Shown here: in pieces, positions 8,820 to 17,339 of the stretch | How positions within the stretch are numbered: position 1 is the stretch's first letter | How the letters are laid out: every line of letters begins with the position of its first letter | Source of the DNA: Bacteroidia bacterium | GTDB lineage: Bacteria > Bacteroidota > Bacteroidia > B-17B0 > Aurantibacillaceae | Reading direction: 5' to 3' | Assembly (NCBI GenBank): GCA_022842625.1 | Contig: JALHPG010000001.1 | Coordinates: 1-64,000 of the forward strand | DNA: 64,000 nt | Position numbers and translations under genes: made by a program | Notes under the pieces: model-generated | Seen by the model: the letters and a program-made list of their open reading frames with translations, nothing else | Database searches by the model: none | Told to the model about the DNA's origin: nothing

Positions 8820-9536
8820 TTAATAAGGTATTATAGCTATTCCAAAAGAAAGCATGTTTATGCCATTTATGCCTTTATCTTTTTGAAACACCTCACTAAT
8901 GTAATAACAAGCAGTAAAGCATATTTGTTCAACACCAATTCTAAAATTTACACCATATCTAAAATGATTTATGTTTTTTGTATTATAAACCCTCATTTTA
9001 CCATCATCATCAACCAATTTTCTAAAATCATTGATCACATACCCGGCCTTTACACCCAATTCCATTTTAAATTTTGTATCGGTTTTGCTTCTAAATCTTA
9101 ATTCTAAAGGAATTTCCAAGATCTTCTCATTATAACTATTTGTTTTGTAAGGAATTGTTTTTGGCTGAAGAACGGTAGTTACGCTTTTATTGGTACTATC
9201 TAACTTATAAATAAAATCAGCATTACTGTGATAATTAAAACTAAAAATTCCAATTCCATACCCAAAACTAAAGTTTGATTGACCAATAGGCTTATCAAAC
9301 ATAAAAGCAAAATTTAAACCAAGGCTTCTCCAATGTGGTTTTATCTCTGAAGGTGCTCCCATCCATACCGTTCGGTTAATTTCAATGATCAAACGATCTC
9401 CCGGCTCTCCTTTATATTTTTTAATATCAAACTCATCGTCAGGTTTTGGTTTGTTTGAAGTTTCCTTTTTTGGGGTTTGGGAGAAACAAAAAATGGAAAT
9501 AACTAGAAATGAAAATAAGTATAAAAATTTATTCAT
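8820..9536 (-). CDS. Secreted outer-membrane beta-barrel-like protein
   Basis: A 238-residue protein with a signal peptide (MNKFLYLFSFLVISIFCFSQ, cleavage after FSQ) and a mature domain of amphipathic strands with aromatic girdles (LGLNFAFMFDKP, NFSFGYGIGIFSFNYH, FRYGVNFRIGVEQICF) ending in a hydrophobic strand LSFGIAIIPY. This fits the PorT-like/outer membrane beta-barrel class common in Bacteroidota. The function is not assignable. It is first in a two-gene unit with the membrane protein at 8081. Confidence 0.7.
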   Translation of the reverse strand: MNKFLYLFSFLVISIFCFSQTPKKETSNKPKPDDEFDIKKYKGEPGDRLIIEINRTVWMGAPSEIKPHWRSLGLNFAFMFDKPIGQSNFSFGYGIGIFSFNYHSNADFIYKLDSTNKSVTTVLQPKTIPYKTNSYNEKILEIPLELRFRSKTDTKFKMELGVKAGYVINDFRKLVDDDGKMRVYNTKNINHFRYGVNFRIGVEQICFTACYYISEVFQKDKGINGINMLSFGIAIIPY

Positions 9537-9557
9537 TTAATAACACGGTTTAATAAA

Positions 9558-9565
9558 CAAATTTA
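9558..9565 (-). promoter_or_regulatory. Putative -7 promoter element (TAAATTTG)
   Basis: The minus-strand sequence TAAATTTG, an exact match to TAnnTTTG, lies 21 nt upstream of the ATG of the 8820-9536 gene. It probably drives 8820 and 8081 together. Confidence 0.5.
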
Positions 9566-9746
9566 AGTATAATAGGCTAACAAGCAAACAATACAAAGCT
9601 AGTAGAAAATTGAACCTTCTTAAGGCAATAAAATGATCCAATTATTAAAAAACTCAGGATTTTACTTGGGGTAAAAGAGTAAAGCTTAGGTAATTTTGAC
9701 TATATTTATTTTTTAAACATTATTATTTAATTTTTGTTATTTATAC

Positions 9747-10583
9747 ATGAAAAAACCCATCTTAGCTTTTTTATTAGTTGTTATACTATTATTTAGCACT
9801 ACTGCGTTTGTAGTAAAATCAAAATATTCAACGGGAATCGCCGGATTTACAGGCTCTCCTTCTGAAGGAACTTGTAGTTCTTGTCATGGTGGCGGATCAA
9901 GTATCGCTTCCGGCATAACAATAACTTCTCTTCCTGCATTTACCGGTAACCAATATATAGCCGGAACGACATACACAATTACTTTAAATATTTCAGCCTC
10001 CGGCTTTAATAGTTTTGGTTTTGGTTCAGAAATATTGAATAGCACAAATACTAATGCCGGATTAATGCAAAATCCAGGGCCGGGAGTGAAATTTTTAAAT
10101 TCAGGTGCCAGAAAAAATGCCGTGCATACAACGCCAAAAACCGGTACCGGGGCAGCTTCGTTTAGTTTTGAATGGGTTGCTCCTACAAGCGGAGGTGTAA
10201 CAATTTATGTTGGCGCCAATGCCGTAAATGGCACAGGCGGTACGGGCGGCGATTTTACATTTAATTCTTCGTTATCATTAACCGAATCGTTAGGTGTTGG
10301 CATAAAAGAAAATAATTTGCAATCTGTTTCAAATGTTTTAATATTTCCAAATCCTGTAACAGAATTTACAACGCTATCTTACGTCTTAAACAAAACACAA
10401 AACATACATGTTCAATTAACCGACCTTAGCGGTAAAATCGTTAAAGAAATTTATACAGAAACCCAAAACGCAGGCTACCAATCTAAAATGATCGATCTTA
10501 CTAATGTATCCTCGGGAGTATATTTTATTATAACAAACGCCGATAACCAAAAAGTATCTCAAAAATTAATTACTGTAAATTAA
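9747..10583 (+). CDS. T9SS cargo with choice-of-anchor V/Reeler-like domain and CXXCH motif
   Basis: A 278-residue secreted protein with a signal segment at 1-22 and GTCSSCHGGGS at 42-51 (C43-x2-C46-H47, a possible c-type heme site). A beta-sandwich region follows (about 55-185; TYTITLNISASG, GVTIYVGANAVNG), resembling the choice-of-anchor V family. The C-terminal ~80 residues are a type A T9SS sorting domain (FPNPVTEFTTLSY, LTDLSGKIVKEI, SSGVYFII, KLITVN). It is predicted to be exported through Sec and T9SS to the cell surface or outside. Whether heme is attached is not shown; a single CXXCH can be fortuitous or metal-binding. It is a single plus-strand gene between minus-strand units. Confidence 0.8.
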   Translation: MKKPILAFLLVVILLFSTTAFVVKSKYSTGIAGFTGSPSEGTCSSCHGGGSSIASGITITSLPAFTGNQYIAGTTYTITLNISASGFNSFGFGSEILNSTNTNAGLMQNPGPGVKFLNSGARKNAVHTTPKTGTGAASFSFEWVAPTSGGVTIYVGANAVNGTGGTGGDFTFNSSLSLTESLGVGIKENNLQSVSNVLIFPNPVTEFTTLSYVLNKTQNIHVQLTDLSGKIVKEIYTETQNAGYQSKMIDLTNVSSGVYFIITNADNQKVSQKLITVN

Positions 10584-10604
10584 TAAGGTATTAAATTTTA
10601 AAAA

Positions 10605-11969
10605 TTAGCTTACCATCATTAAGCATTGGGCCAAAATAGATTTTGCTTTATACTTAATTTTAGCTGGTACACTTTTGGTTTTACTATAATTAACCTCATT
10701 ATACACCCATCGTATTGCATATTGGTAAAATGCTTTTGAGTGTTTACGGGTAAAATTATTTTCTCTATCTGTAATTTTATTCCAATCGCCGTCGGTCACA
10801 ATGGTTGTGTTTACCTCATTGTATAATGGTGTGCCTTTAATTGGATAAGCTAAAGTAACCGTGTAATAGCTGGGGTCAGAGATCTTTAAATGACGGATGG
10901 TTTCTTTAATATCAGCTTTATTTTCTCCAGGATATCCTAACATAATAAAAGTACCTGCCTCAATACCATATTCTTTTGTTTTAATGATCATTTCTCTAAC
11001 CTCCTTCACATCTACCCTTCTATCCATGGCGTCAATTATTTTTTGCGAGCCACTTTCTGCTCCTATCCAAACCCTAAAACAACCTGTATCTTTTAAAATT
11101 TTAATGATGTTTTCATTTAGTCTATCGGCTCGCGTGATTATTTCATAAGGAATAAATACTTGTCGCTTTAAAACCTCATCCTTAAATTCATTCATCCATT
11201 TATGGCTTATTGTAAACACATCATCTACAAACCAAACGCGATCGGGATTATAATTTTGTTTTAAAAACTCCAATTCATCCACTACTAATTTTGCACTTCT
11301 TCTTCTGTAAGTTCCACCATAAACTGCTCTGCTGCACCATTTACAGGTATAAGGACAACCTCGCATAGTGCTTAAAGAATACATGCTGTAACCATGGTGT
11401 TTTTTCCATGCATTGCCATATAATGTAAGATCAATTTTTTGGCGGGCAGGCATTGGCAGTTCATTAATATCTTTGATGAGCGTTCTTTCCGGAGTAAAAA
11501 AAACAGTGCTATCTTTTAAATAAGCTGTTCCGGCAATTTCTGTTGGAAGTGATCTGTTATTTAAATAATACTCTGCAATTTCAAAAAAAGTTTGCTCTCC
11601 TTCGCCCACCACCAAAATATCAGCACCATTCAAAAGATAATTTTCTGCATTATATCTTATTTCCGGACCACCTAAAATAATTTTACATTCCTTAAGGTCG
11701 GGTTGTGAGTGAACAAATTCAATAATTTTTAAAACATTAACCTTGGTCATTAAATTAGTATAAATACCAATTAAACCCGGTTTCTTTTTGATCAAATTGT
11801 TCTTAAAATTTTCGAATGTAGAAAAGGTTGAATCAAAAACCTCATGAGCAATTTTTTTACTTTCAAGGTAAGCTGAAATATATAGAATGCCCAATGGAAC
11901 ATAAGGTTTCATGATCTCTAGTTCTTTTGGGTCTTCGCTTAAAAAATATCCGTGCGTTAAAAGTATCAA
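10605..11969 (-). CDS. B12-binding-domain radical SAM protein (third in cluster)
   Basis: A radical SAM enzyme with an N-terminal cobalamin-binding-like Rossmann domain (VPLGILYISAYLESK, IILGGPE, ADILVVGEGEQTFFEI), the cluster motif CPYTCKWC and a TIM-barrel body (VWFVDDVFTISHKW, FRVWIGAESGSQKIIDAMDR). The ORF track begins at 12020, giving 17 odd residues inside the upstream methyltransferase. I prefer TTG at 11967-11969, overlapping the methyltransferase TGA as TTGA. It yields a start (M)ILLTHGYFLSEDPKEL that aligns with the sibling enzyme MKVLFTHSYFLNFDPKQL. In this numbering the cluster cysteines are C205, C209 and C212. The family does methylations, ring formations and rearrangements; the substrate is unknown. 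It is the last gene of the operon. Confidence 0.88.
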   Translation of the reverse strand: MILLTHGYFLSEDPKELEIMKPYVPLGILYISAYLESKKIAHEVFDSTFSTFENFKNNLIKKKPGLIGIYTNLMTKVNVLKIIEFVHSQPDLKECKIILGGPEIRYNAENYLLNGADILVVGEGEQTFFEIAEYYLNNRSLPTEIAGTAYLKDSTVFFTPERTLIKDINELPMPARQKIDLTLYGNAWKKHHGYSMYSLSTMRGCPYTCKWCSRAVYGGTYRRRSAKLVVDELEFLKQNYNPDRVWFVDDVFTISHKWMNEFKDEVLKRQVFIPYEIITRADRLNENIIKILKDTGCFRVWIGAESGSQKIIDAMDRRVDVKEVREMIIKTKEYGIEAGTFIMLGYPGENKADIKETIRHLKISDPSYYTVTLAYPIKGTPLYNEVNTTIVTDGDWNKITDRENNFTRKHSKAFYQYAIRWVYNEVNYSKTKSVPAKIKYKAKSILAQCLMMVS

Positions 11970-12757
11970 TTTATTTTTTTTAGATGAATGATAAAATGAT
12001 CGGCGTAATTTGCCGTCCAACTAAATTTACAAAATAGTTTATCTAAACCATTTAATAATTTTAAAAGAAATTTTTTGTTTGAAAAAAAAGGGTTTAAATA
12101 TGACGGTGGCACAAAAAGACCAACCCCTGATGTATGTACCATTTTAAATTCGGTGCCGAAAAAATTCGCTATTTCTTTAGGAGAGTAGTACCAGGTTTTA
12201 AATTCAGAGCCATTGATCAAGGTCTCCACCCCTATTGTACTATCTCTTCTATTAGCTTTTTTTTGGTCGCCTTTAAACTTAAAATACAGTCTCTCCCAAA
12301 TACATTTACGACCCATGATCACAAAAAAAAGATCGGCTTGTGTGTTTAATAATGCTTTGCATTTATCTGCAAACTCTGCAAATTCTTGTGGCGAAAGACA
12401 GTTGAGCCCGCCAAAATTTGAAAAAATAAAATTTGAATTTTTTATCTCTTCGTTTAGATCTTGAATAAGATTGACTTTAAAAGAAACATTTGCAGCGCTA
12501 TTATTTTTAGCCTTACAAAGTTCTATCATTTTTGTTGAAGCATCTGTAGCTAATACACTTAGTGTATACTTTCCAATTTCTAAGGCATCCTTTCCGGTAC
12601 CACAATTAATTTCAAGAACTCTGCTTTTATTATTTAACAAGGGCATTAGTAGGCTATATACAGCATGCCTCTGCATTAAACCCACCAGAGAGAAGGTAAA
12701 ATGATCGTCGTAATTCTTTGCGTAATTATCAAAAGAGGCTACTTGCATCCGGTTCAA
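11966..12757 (-). CDS. Class I SAM-dependent methyltransferase
   Basis: A 263-residue Rossmann methyltransferase. Motif I is SRVLEINCGTGKDALEIGKY, motif II is VLATDASTKMIELCK and the motif IV region is NFIFSNFGGLNCL. This is a small-molecule or lipid-type fold without an NPPY motif, so the acceptor is more likely O or C than a planar amide. The start overlaps the end of the upstream radical SAM gene by 29 nt (ATG 12757) or by 20 nt if the second Met is used. The stop overlaps the next radical SAM start by 4 nt. The tight packing between two radical SAM genes suggests it acts on the same molecule. Confidence 0.88.
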   Translation of the reverse strand: MNRMQVASFDNYAKNYDDHFTFSLVGLMQRHAVYSLLMPLLNNKSRVLEINCGTGKDALEIGKYTLSVLATDASTKMIELCKAKNNSAANVSFKVNLIQDLNEEIKNSNFIFSNFGGLNCLSPQEFAEFADKCKALLNTQADLFFVIMGRKCIWERLYFKFKGDQKKANRRDSTIGVETLINGSEFKTWYYSPKEIANFFGTEFKMVHTSGVGLFVPPSYLNPFFSNKKFLLKLLNGLDKLFCKFSWTANYADHFIIHLKKIN

Positions 12758-14177
12758 TTGCTTGTAATTTTTTCTTTAGGTTAAGTTGTTTAAAGTAATA
12801 ATACGACCCTAACAACATGCGCTTATTAACTTGTTTATTTTTCAATAATTCTTGCGCTTGAGTTGTTCTAAATTTATAATGGACAAAACGCTGAAGATAC
12901 CGGTAAAAATCTGCTTTATAAGAACTATTAAACATTAAGTGAAGATCATCAGAATCTTTCCAGTTCTGTTTTTCTATGAGGTCCTTTTTTACAGTTTCAT
13001 AAAATTTTGTACCAGGTAAGGGGTAAGAAACAGAAATGCCAATGTCATGTGGTTTCAATTCGCTGACTAATTGCAGAGTTTTTTTTATATCTTCCATCAA
13101 CTCACCGGTGTATCCAAATTGTAAAAAGAAACAAGGTTTTATTGCATGCTTTTTTAAAAGCTGCGTTGCTTCTTTTATTTGCTCAAGTGTTGTGCCTTTA
13201 TCCATGGCATTTAAAACCTTTTGCGATCCGCTTTCTGCCCCCATCCATACTTCTTCGCAGCCGGATTGTGCCAGGTATTTTATATTTTCATCTTCCAGTA
13301 AAAGATCGGCACGACTTTGAATTTTATATTTTACCTTAACATTTAATGCTTGTATTGCTGTATTAAATTCTTTTAACCAGTTTGGCTTAAGTCCAAAAAT
13401 ATCATCTGCAAACCAAATATGGGTAAAACCAAATTTGGTCTGTAATTCTTTTATTTGTTTTGCAATACTTTGAGGCGAGTGTGAATTGTATCTGTTGCCA
13501 TAAATTGGCTTGGCACACCAGTTACATTTATACGGACAACCGCGCGTTGTTACAAAATTTATTGAAAAATAGCCATGCCCGTTTAGCCATGTTTTTTTAT
13601 AGGGCACAATATCCACCAGATCCCAGGCAGGCAATGGTAACTCATCAAGGTCTTTGATAACCATTCGTGGTGGCGTTTTTGTGATCGTATTCTCAGAAAG
13701 AAAAACTAATCCGTTTATTAACGAAACATTAGATAAATTTCCTTTTTTAATAACATTAACTAATTCTAAAAGTGTTTGTTCGGCTTCGCCAATAATAATA
13801 TAATCTGCACCATGTGAAAAATATTTCTCTAAATGATCGGTAGCATCAGATGAGGAAACAATAACCGGAATATTATATTCTTTAGCCACCTTTTGCATAT
13901 CAAACGCTGCCTCACGCATATTAGTGAGACACATTTTTGTTAAGTAATTAAATGAATCGTCGTAGATGACAAATACATCCGGCTTAAAATCATTTATGTG
14001 TTCTCTTATTTCTTCAGCGCTAGATGAAAATTGAAGGTCGGCCAATTTAACATCAAAACCATTTTCTCTTAATAAAGCCGCAGCGTATAAGGTGGCCAAT
14101 GGCGGGAATGGCGTTTTAGTTTTTAATTGTTTAGGATCAAAATTCAGGAAATACGAATGTGTAAAAAGGACTTTCAT
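12729..14177 (-). CDS. B12-binding-domain radical SAM protein (second in cluster)
   Basis: A 482-residue paralogue of the 10605 enzyme. The N-terminal B12-binding-like domain runs about 1-185 (FPPLATLYAAALLRENGFDV, DYIIIGEAEQTLLELV). The radical SAM motif CPYKCNWC follows at C214, C218 and C221, then HIWFADDIFGLKP and EEVWMGAESGSQKVLNAMDK. No DxHxxG cobalamin-His motif is seen, as in many radical SAM B12 proteins. The start abuts the stop of the nucleotidyltransferase-domain gene with 0 nt between. Reaction and substrate are unknown. Confidence 0.9.
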   Translation of the reverse strand: MKVLFTHSYFLNFDPKQLKTKTPFPPLATLYAAALLRENGFDVKLADLQFSSSAEEIREHINDFKPDVFVIYDDSFNYLTKMCLTNMREAAFDMQKVAKEYNIPVIVSSSDATDHLEKYFSHGADYIIIGEAEQTLLELVNVIKKGNLSNVSLINGLVFLSENTITKTPPRMVIKDLDELPLPAWDLVDIVPYKKTWLNGHGYFSINFVTTRGCPYKCNWCAKPIYGNRYNSHSPQSIAKQIKELQTKFGFTHIWFADDIFGLKPNWLKEFNTAIQALNVKVKYKIQSRADLLLEDENIKYLAQSGCEEVWMGAESGSQKVLNAMDKGTTLEQIKEATQLLKKHAIKPCFFLQFGYTGELMEDIKKTLQLVSELKPHDIGISVSYPLPGTKFYETVKKDLIEKQNWKDSDDLHLMFNSSYKADFYRYLQRFVHYKFRTTQAQELLKNKQVNKRMLLGSYYYFKQLNLKKKLQAIEPDASSLF

Positions 14178-15116
14178 TTATTGCGAAAAGGTTTTTACTT
14201 TTTCAAGTCGATTGTTTAATTCTAACAAAACTTTTTGTTGAAAGCCGCGTGGATGATGTTTAGATACATTTTTACGACTACGTAAATTAAGATCAAACTC
14301 TTCTTTACTGAAGCCGGGAAATTTTTTTTCCCAGGACGAAAGTGTTAATTCAAAACATTTTTTTTCTAGGCTTTCTCCCAACTTCCCATTAAGTAACAAT
14401 TCAACCGTTCTGAATAAATACTTTTTTTTGGGTTTTTCATTCAAAAAAGAAGCGTCGTAATTTGATCTGTTTACCAAGAAGTTATTGGTCCAATTATTGG
14501 CATTTAAAAAATTGTCAAATTGCTTTTTATTGCTAACGGGTATTAAGGTTTTAATTTCGGTGGCTACAAAAATATTTTCGTCAGGGATCTGTAGGTTGTT
14601 TGAATCAACTAAATAATTTATACAAAAATATTTTCTTGAATTTAATAAGAATACTTTTTTAAAGGCTATTAAAATAGAACGGCATAGCCATAACTTTTGA
14701 GGTGAGGTAATTATAAAATAATCAACGTCCCCATCCGCATCAAGCAATCCTTTTGAGCAGGATCCTGATATGCAAACAGATTCGACGAAGGGAAAGCGCG
14801 AAATAAAATTGGCGTACCTTTTTATAGTTTTTTGTTTTTCGAGAAACCGTTTTTCAGATCGGATGCGTTTGGTGATATGCTCAGGATTAGCATTTTCTAA
14901 ATAATAAAACCCATTTGATCCTGTAAGTAATTTCAGCTCTACTAATTCGTTTAAGATGATATTAACCTGACTTTGGTCCGTTTTAAAATTTAAAAATTCA
15001 AATACCTGTTCAGGCTTAAGCGGATAGTTAAAAACATCAAAATAGGCAATACAGCTATATACAGCAAATTGTAGTTTTGATAATGCAATATTTGCTTTGT
15101 TTTCTTTAGCTATCAT
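14178..15116 (-). CDS. Nucleotidyltransferase-domain protein with N-terminal winged-helix-like region
   Basis: A 312-residue protein. Residues about 14-80 look like a winged helix (FAVYSCIAYFDVFNYPLKPE, LNELVELKLLTGSNGFYYL). A minimal nucleotidyltransferase signature follows (VCISGSCSKGLLDADGDVDYFIIT: GS, then D-x-D), so a metal-dependent nucleotidyl transfer is chemically possible. The C-terminal ~150 residues are unassigned. The ATG overlaps the preceding methyltransferase stop (ATGA). Its place among radical SAM and methyltransferase genes suggests either activation of a biosynthetic intermediate or a regulatory/antitoxin-like role; neither can be decided from sequence. Confidence 0.75.
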   Translation of the reverse strand: MIAKENKANIALSKLQFAVYSCIAYFDVFNYPLKPEQVFEFLNFKTDQSQVNIILNELVELKLLTGSNGFYYLENANPEHITKRIRSEKRFLEKQKTIKRYANFISRFPFVESVCISGSCSKGLLDADGDVDYFIITSPQKLWLCRSILIAFKKVFLLNSRKYFCINYLVDSNNLQIPDENIFVATEIKTLIPVSNKKQFDNFLNANNWTNNFLVNRSNYDASFLNEKPKKKYLFRTVELLLNGKLGESLEKKCFELTLSSWEKKFPGFSKEEFDLNLRSRKNVSKHHPRGFQQKVLLELNNRLEKVKTFSQ

Positions 15117-15790
15117 GAAGTTCTTACAATATTAAAGATAAAGTTTTTTTCCCACTTTACTTTCTTTGTATAGCATTGGGTTAACAAATAATTATTTTTT
15201 TTTGCGATAGTAGAAATTCTTTCCAAATCGCAATTATCTGCCAGAATGATAAAAATTTGCGAAGTCGGTTTGATATAATCGCCGAGCTGTTTGAATAATT
15301 TTTCGAAATACTCACCGTTTTTTCCACAATACCAGGCATAAGAGCCGGCATCGGAAGGGTCGCTGAAAAAATAGGGCGGATTGATCAATATAATATCAAA
15401 TTTGTTTTCAGGAATAGTATCAAACAGATCGGATAAATAAATATTAAAATTTTCGGTAGACTTAAAATTACTCTTTAAATTTTCTTTTAGCCCGTCTATT
15501 GCTATCGGATTAATATCAAAACTATAAACCACTGCTCCTTTTGAAAAGGCAATAAAACTTAATAGTCCGGAGCCTGCACCAATCTCACATACTTTTTTTC
15601 CGGCTAGATCAAGCTTTTGAATAAAGTCGGCAAAAACCTGCGTACTAAAAAAAAACTTTGGGTGAAAAACGCCGGGATAGATCTTTAATTTAAGTTCCTT
15701 GTAACTATAAATACTTACATTTTTTAAATAACGTTTTAAAATGGGTTGCACCAAAACATCATAAAATTTTTTATGTATAAGATCAAACAT
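15113..15790 (-). CDS. NPPY-type class I methyltransferase
   Basis: A 225-residue methyltransferase with motif I KVCEIGAGSGLLSFIAF, the acidic loop VVYSFDINPIAI and motif IV LINPPYFF. The (N/D)PPY motif marks N-methyltransferases of amides or bases (PrmC, RlmF and adenine-type enzymes), so the target nitrogen may lie in a protein, RNA or small molecule. It is shorter than PrmC and lacks that protein's N-terminal helical domain. The start and the upstream radical SAM stop overlap by 1 nt (TAATG); the stop overlaps the next start by 4 nt. Confidence 0.85.
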   Translation of the reverse strand: MFDLIHKKFYDVLVQPILKRYLKNVSIYSYKELKLKIYPGVFHPKFFFSTQVFADFIQKLDLAGKKVCEIGAGSGLLSFIAFSKGAVVYSFDINPIAIDGLKENLKSNFKSTENFNIYLSDLFDTIPENKFDIILINPPYFFSDPSDAGSYAWYCGKNGEYFEKLFKQLGDYIKPTSQIFIILADNCDLERISTIAKKNNYLLTQCYTKKVKWEKNFIFNIVRTS

Positions 15791-17292
15791 TAAAATCCTT
15801 CGGTTTCAGGCTGACGGTATTTCCATATCTTTTGAAGCGCCTTTATTTCGTATGGAAACTTATAGAAGCCGGTATGATAGCGTAATCCGCTCCAAGTTCT
15901 AATAATAGTCTTTTGCCATTTTTTAAAACGTATATCTGATTCGGTTGGAAAATAACCATTTAAAACCGTTTCAAAATTTTTGATCTTATCGATCATATAT
16001 GGTTTTAACCAAGGTGTTAAAGGATTTTTACGAAGGTCGAAATTTTCCCATGCAGGACTTACCCAATCTTCTAATGTTTCAGGAAACTTAAACCCACTTG
16101 CTAAAACATTATTATACATTTCAGAACCCTCGGTAGGCACAGGACTATACGTGTAAATAATTATTTCGGTATTTGGATTGATTGCTTTTACTTTTTTAAT
16201 AAACTCAATATCTTCATTGATCTGCTTATCAGCTTCAGCTTCTGTATCACTTGGTATTCCTAGTACAAAAGAATATTCCGGAATAATGTCAAACTTCTTT
16301 AAGCGTTCGGCAAATTTTAGGATCTGTTCTCCCGTTTGTGTTCCGCCTTTATCCATCTTTTTTAAAACAGCATCGTTTCCTGTTTCTGCACCAAAAAAGA
16401 TCATCTTACAACCGGCTTCACGAATAAGGGCAAGCGATTCATCCTTGTACTTATCCATGGTATCGATGCGGGCTTCGCCCCACCAAACCATTTTTTCGTC
16501 TTTTATCAATTTAGCAAATTCAACCGTTCGCTTTTCTGAAACAAAAAAATTATTGTCATGAAATTCAATGGCATCACCGTTATATTTTTCTTTCAAAAAT
16601 TTTATGTCGTTATAGATCCCTTGTGCCGACCTACCCTTCCAGCGGGCATTGTAAATTGGCACCACGGCACAAAACGAACAAGTAAAAGGACAACCAAAAC
16701 TACTATGATAAGCAATGGTTTTTTTTCCTAAATACGTTTTACCTAAGTATTTTTGAAGTGGATAAAATTCATTTAATTTTTCGTAGGGCAATTTTGGCAG
16801 CTTATCAAGATCTAACAATTCTTCTTTTGCAGTTTTAATAATTTGCCCTTCTTTAAGATAGATCAGATTTTTTATCCCATCAACAGATAAATTTGCTTCT
16901 ATTGCATTTAATAACTGAGGGAAGGTATTATCACCCGGACCATTAACAATGTAATCGATATAACCAGAACTTAAAACCGACTTGGGTTGATTTGAAGGAA
17001 AATAACCGCCCCAAATAGTTATTACATGTGGATATAATTCTTTAATTTTTTTTGAAATTGGTATTGCCTGTTTTAATTGCGGACCAGGCATCACAGTGCA
17101 ACCAAACACATCTATTTTTTGCTCTTTAAAATAATCCAATATTTTTTTTTGAGGATCGGATTCTAAATTGCCATCTACAAAAAAATATTCATGCCTGCCA
17201 TCAATACTCGCAGCGACCTGCAGAATACTGTTAGGTATTCTAGGTTTAGAATTGGCGCTACGGGGATTAAATAATAGTACTTTTAATGGCAT
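15790..17292 (-). CDS. B12-binding-domain radical SAM protein (first in cluster)
   Basis: A 500-residue enzyme. The N-terminal domain (PLKVLLFNPRSANSKPRIPN, VFGCTVMPGPQLKQAIPIS, VITIWGGYFPSNQP) is the cobalamin-binding-like fold. The motif CPFTCSFC (C201, C205, C208) binds the 4Fe-4S cluster, followed by IEFHDNNFFVSEKR, MIFFGAETGNDAVLKKMDKG and YSFVLGIPSD. The ~100-residue C-terminal extension rich in Trp and Arg differs from the other two enzymes of the cluster, so it likely catalyses a different step. The ATG start lies 47 nt after the FkbM gene, the largest gap inside the operon. Confidence 0.9.
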   Translation of the reverse strand: MPLKVLLFNPRSANSKPRIPNSILQVAASIDGRHEYFFVDGNLESDPQKKILDYFKEQKIDVFGCTVMPGPQLKQAIPISKKIKELYPHVITIWGGYFPSNQPKSVLSSGYIDYIVNGPGDNTFPQLLNAIEANLSVDGIKNLIYLKEGQIIKTAKEELLDLDKLPKLPYEKLNEFYPLQKYLGKTYLGKKTIAYHSSFGCPFTCSFCAVVPIYNARWKGRSAQGIYNDIKFLKEKYNGDAIEFHDNNFFVSEKRTVEFAKLIKDEKMVWWGEARIDTMDKYKDESLALIREAGCKMIFFGAETGNDAVLKKMDKGGTQTGEQILKFAERLKKFDIIPEYSFVLGIPSDTEAEADKQINEDIEFIKKVKAINPNTEIIIYTYSPVPTEGSEMYNNVLASGFKFPETLEDWVSPAWENFDLRKNPLTPWLKPYMIDKIKNFETVLNGYFPTESDIRFKKWQKTIIRTWSGLRYHTGFYKFPYEIKALQKIWKYRQPETEGF

Positions 17293-17339
17293 GAAAAATA
17301 GCTTGTATTACAAATATAAAATAAAAAGCCAATAGACAT

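Noticed and set aside
12134-12704. Plus ORFs antisense to the class I methyltransferase
   Set aside because: Short, motif-free and opposite a gene with clear SAM-binding motifs.
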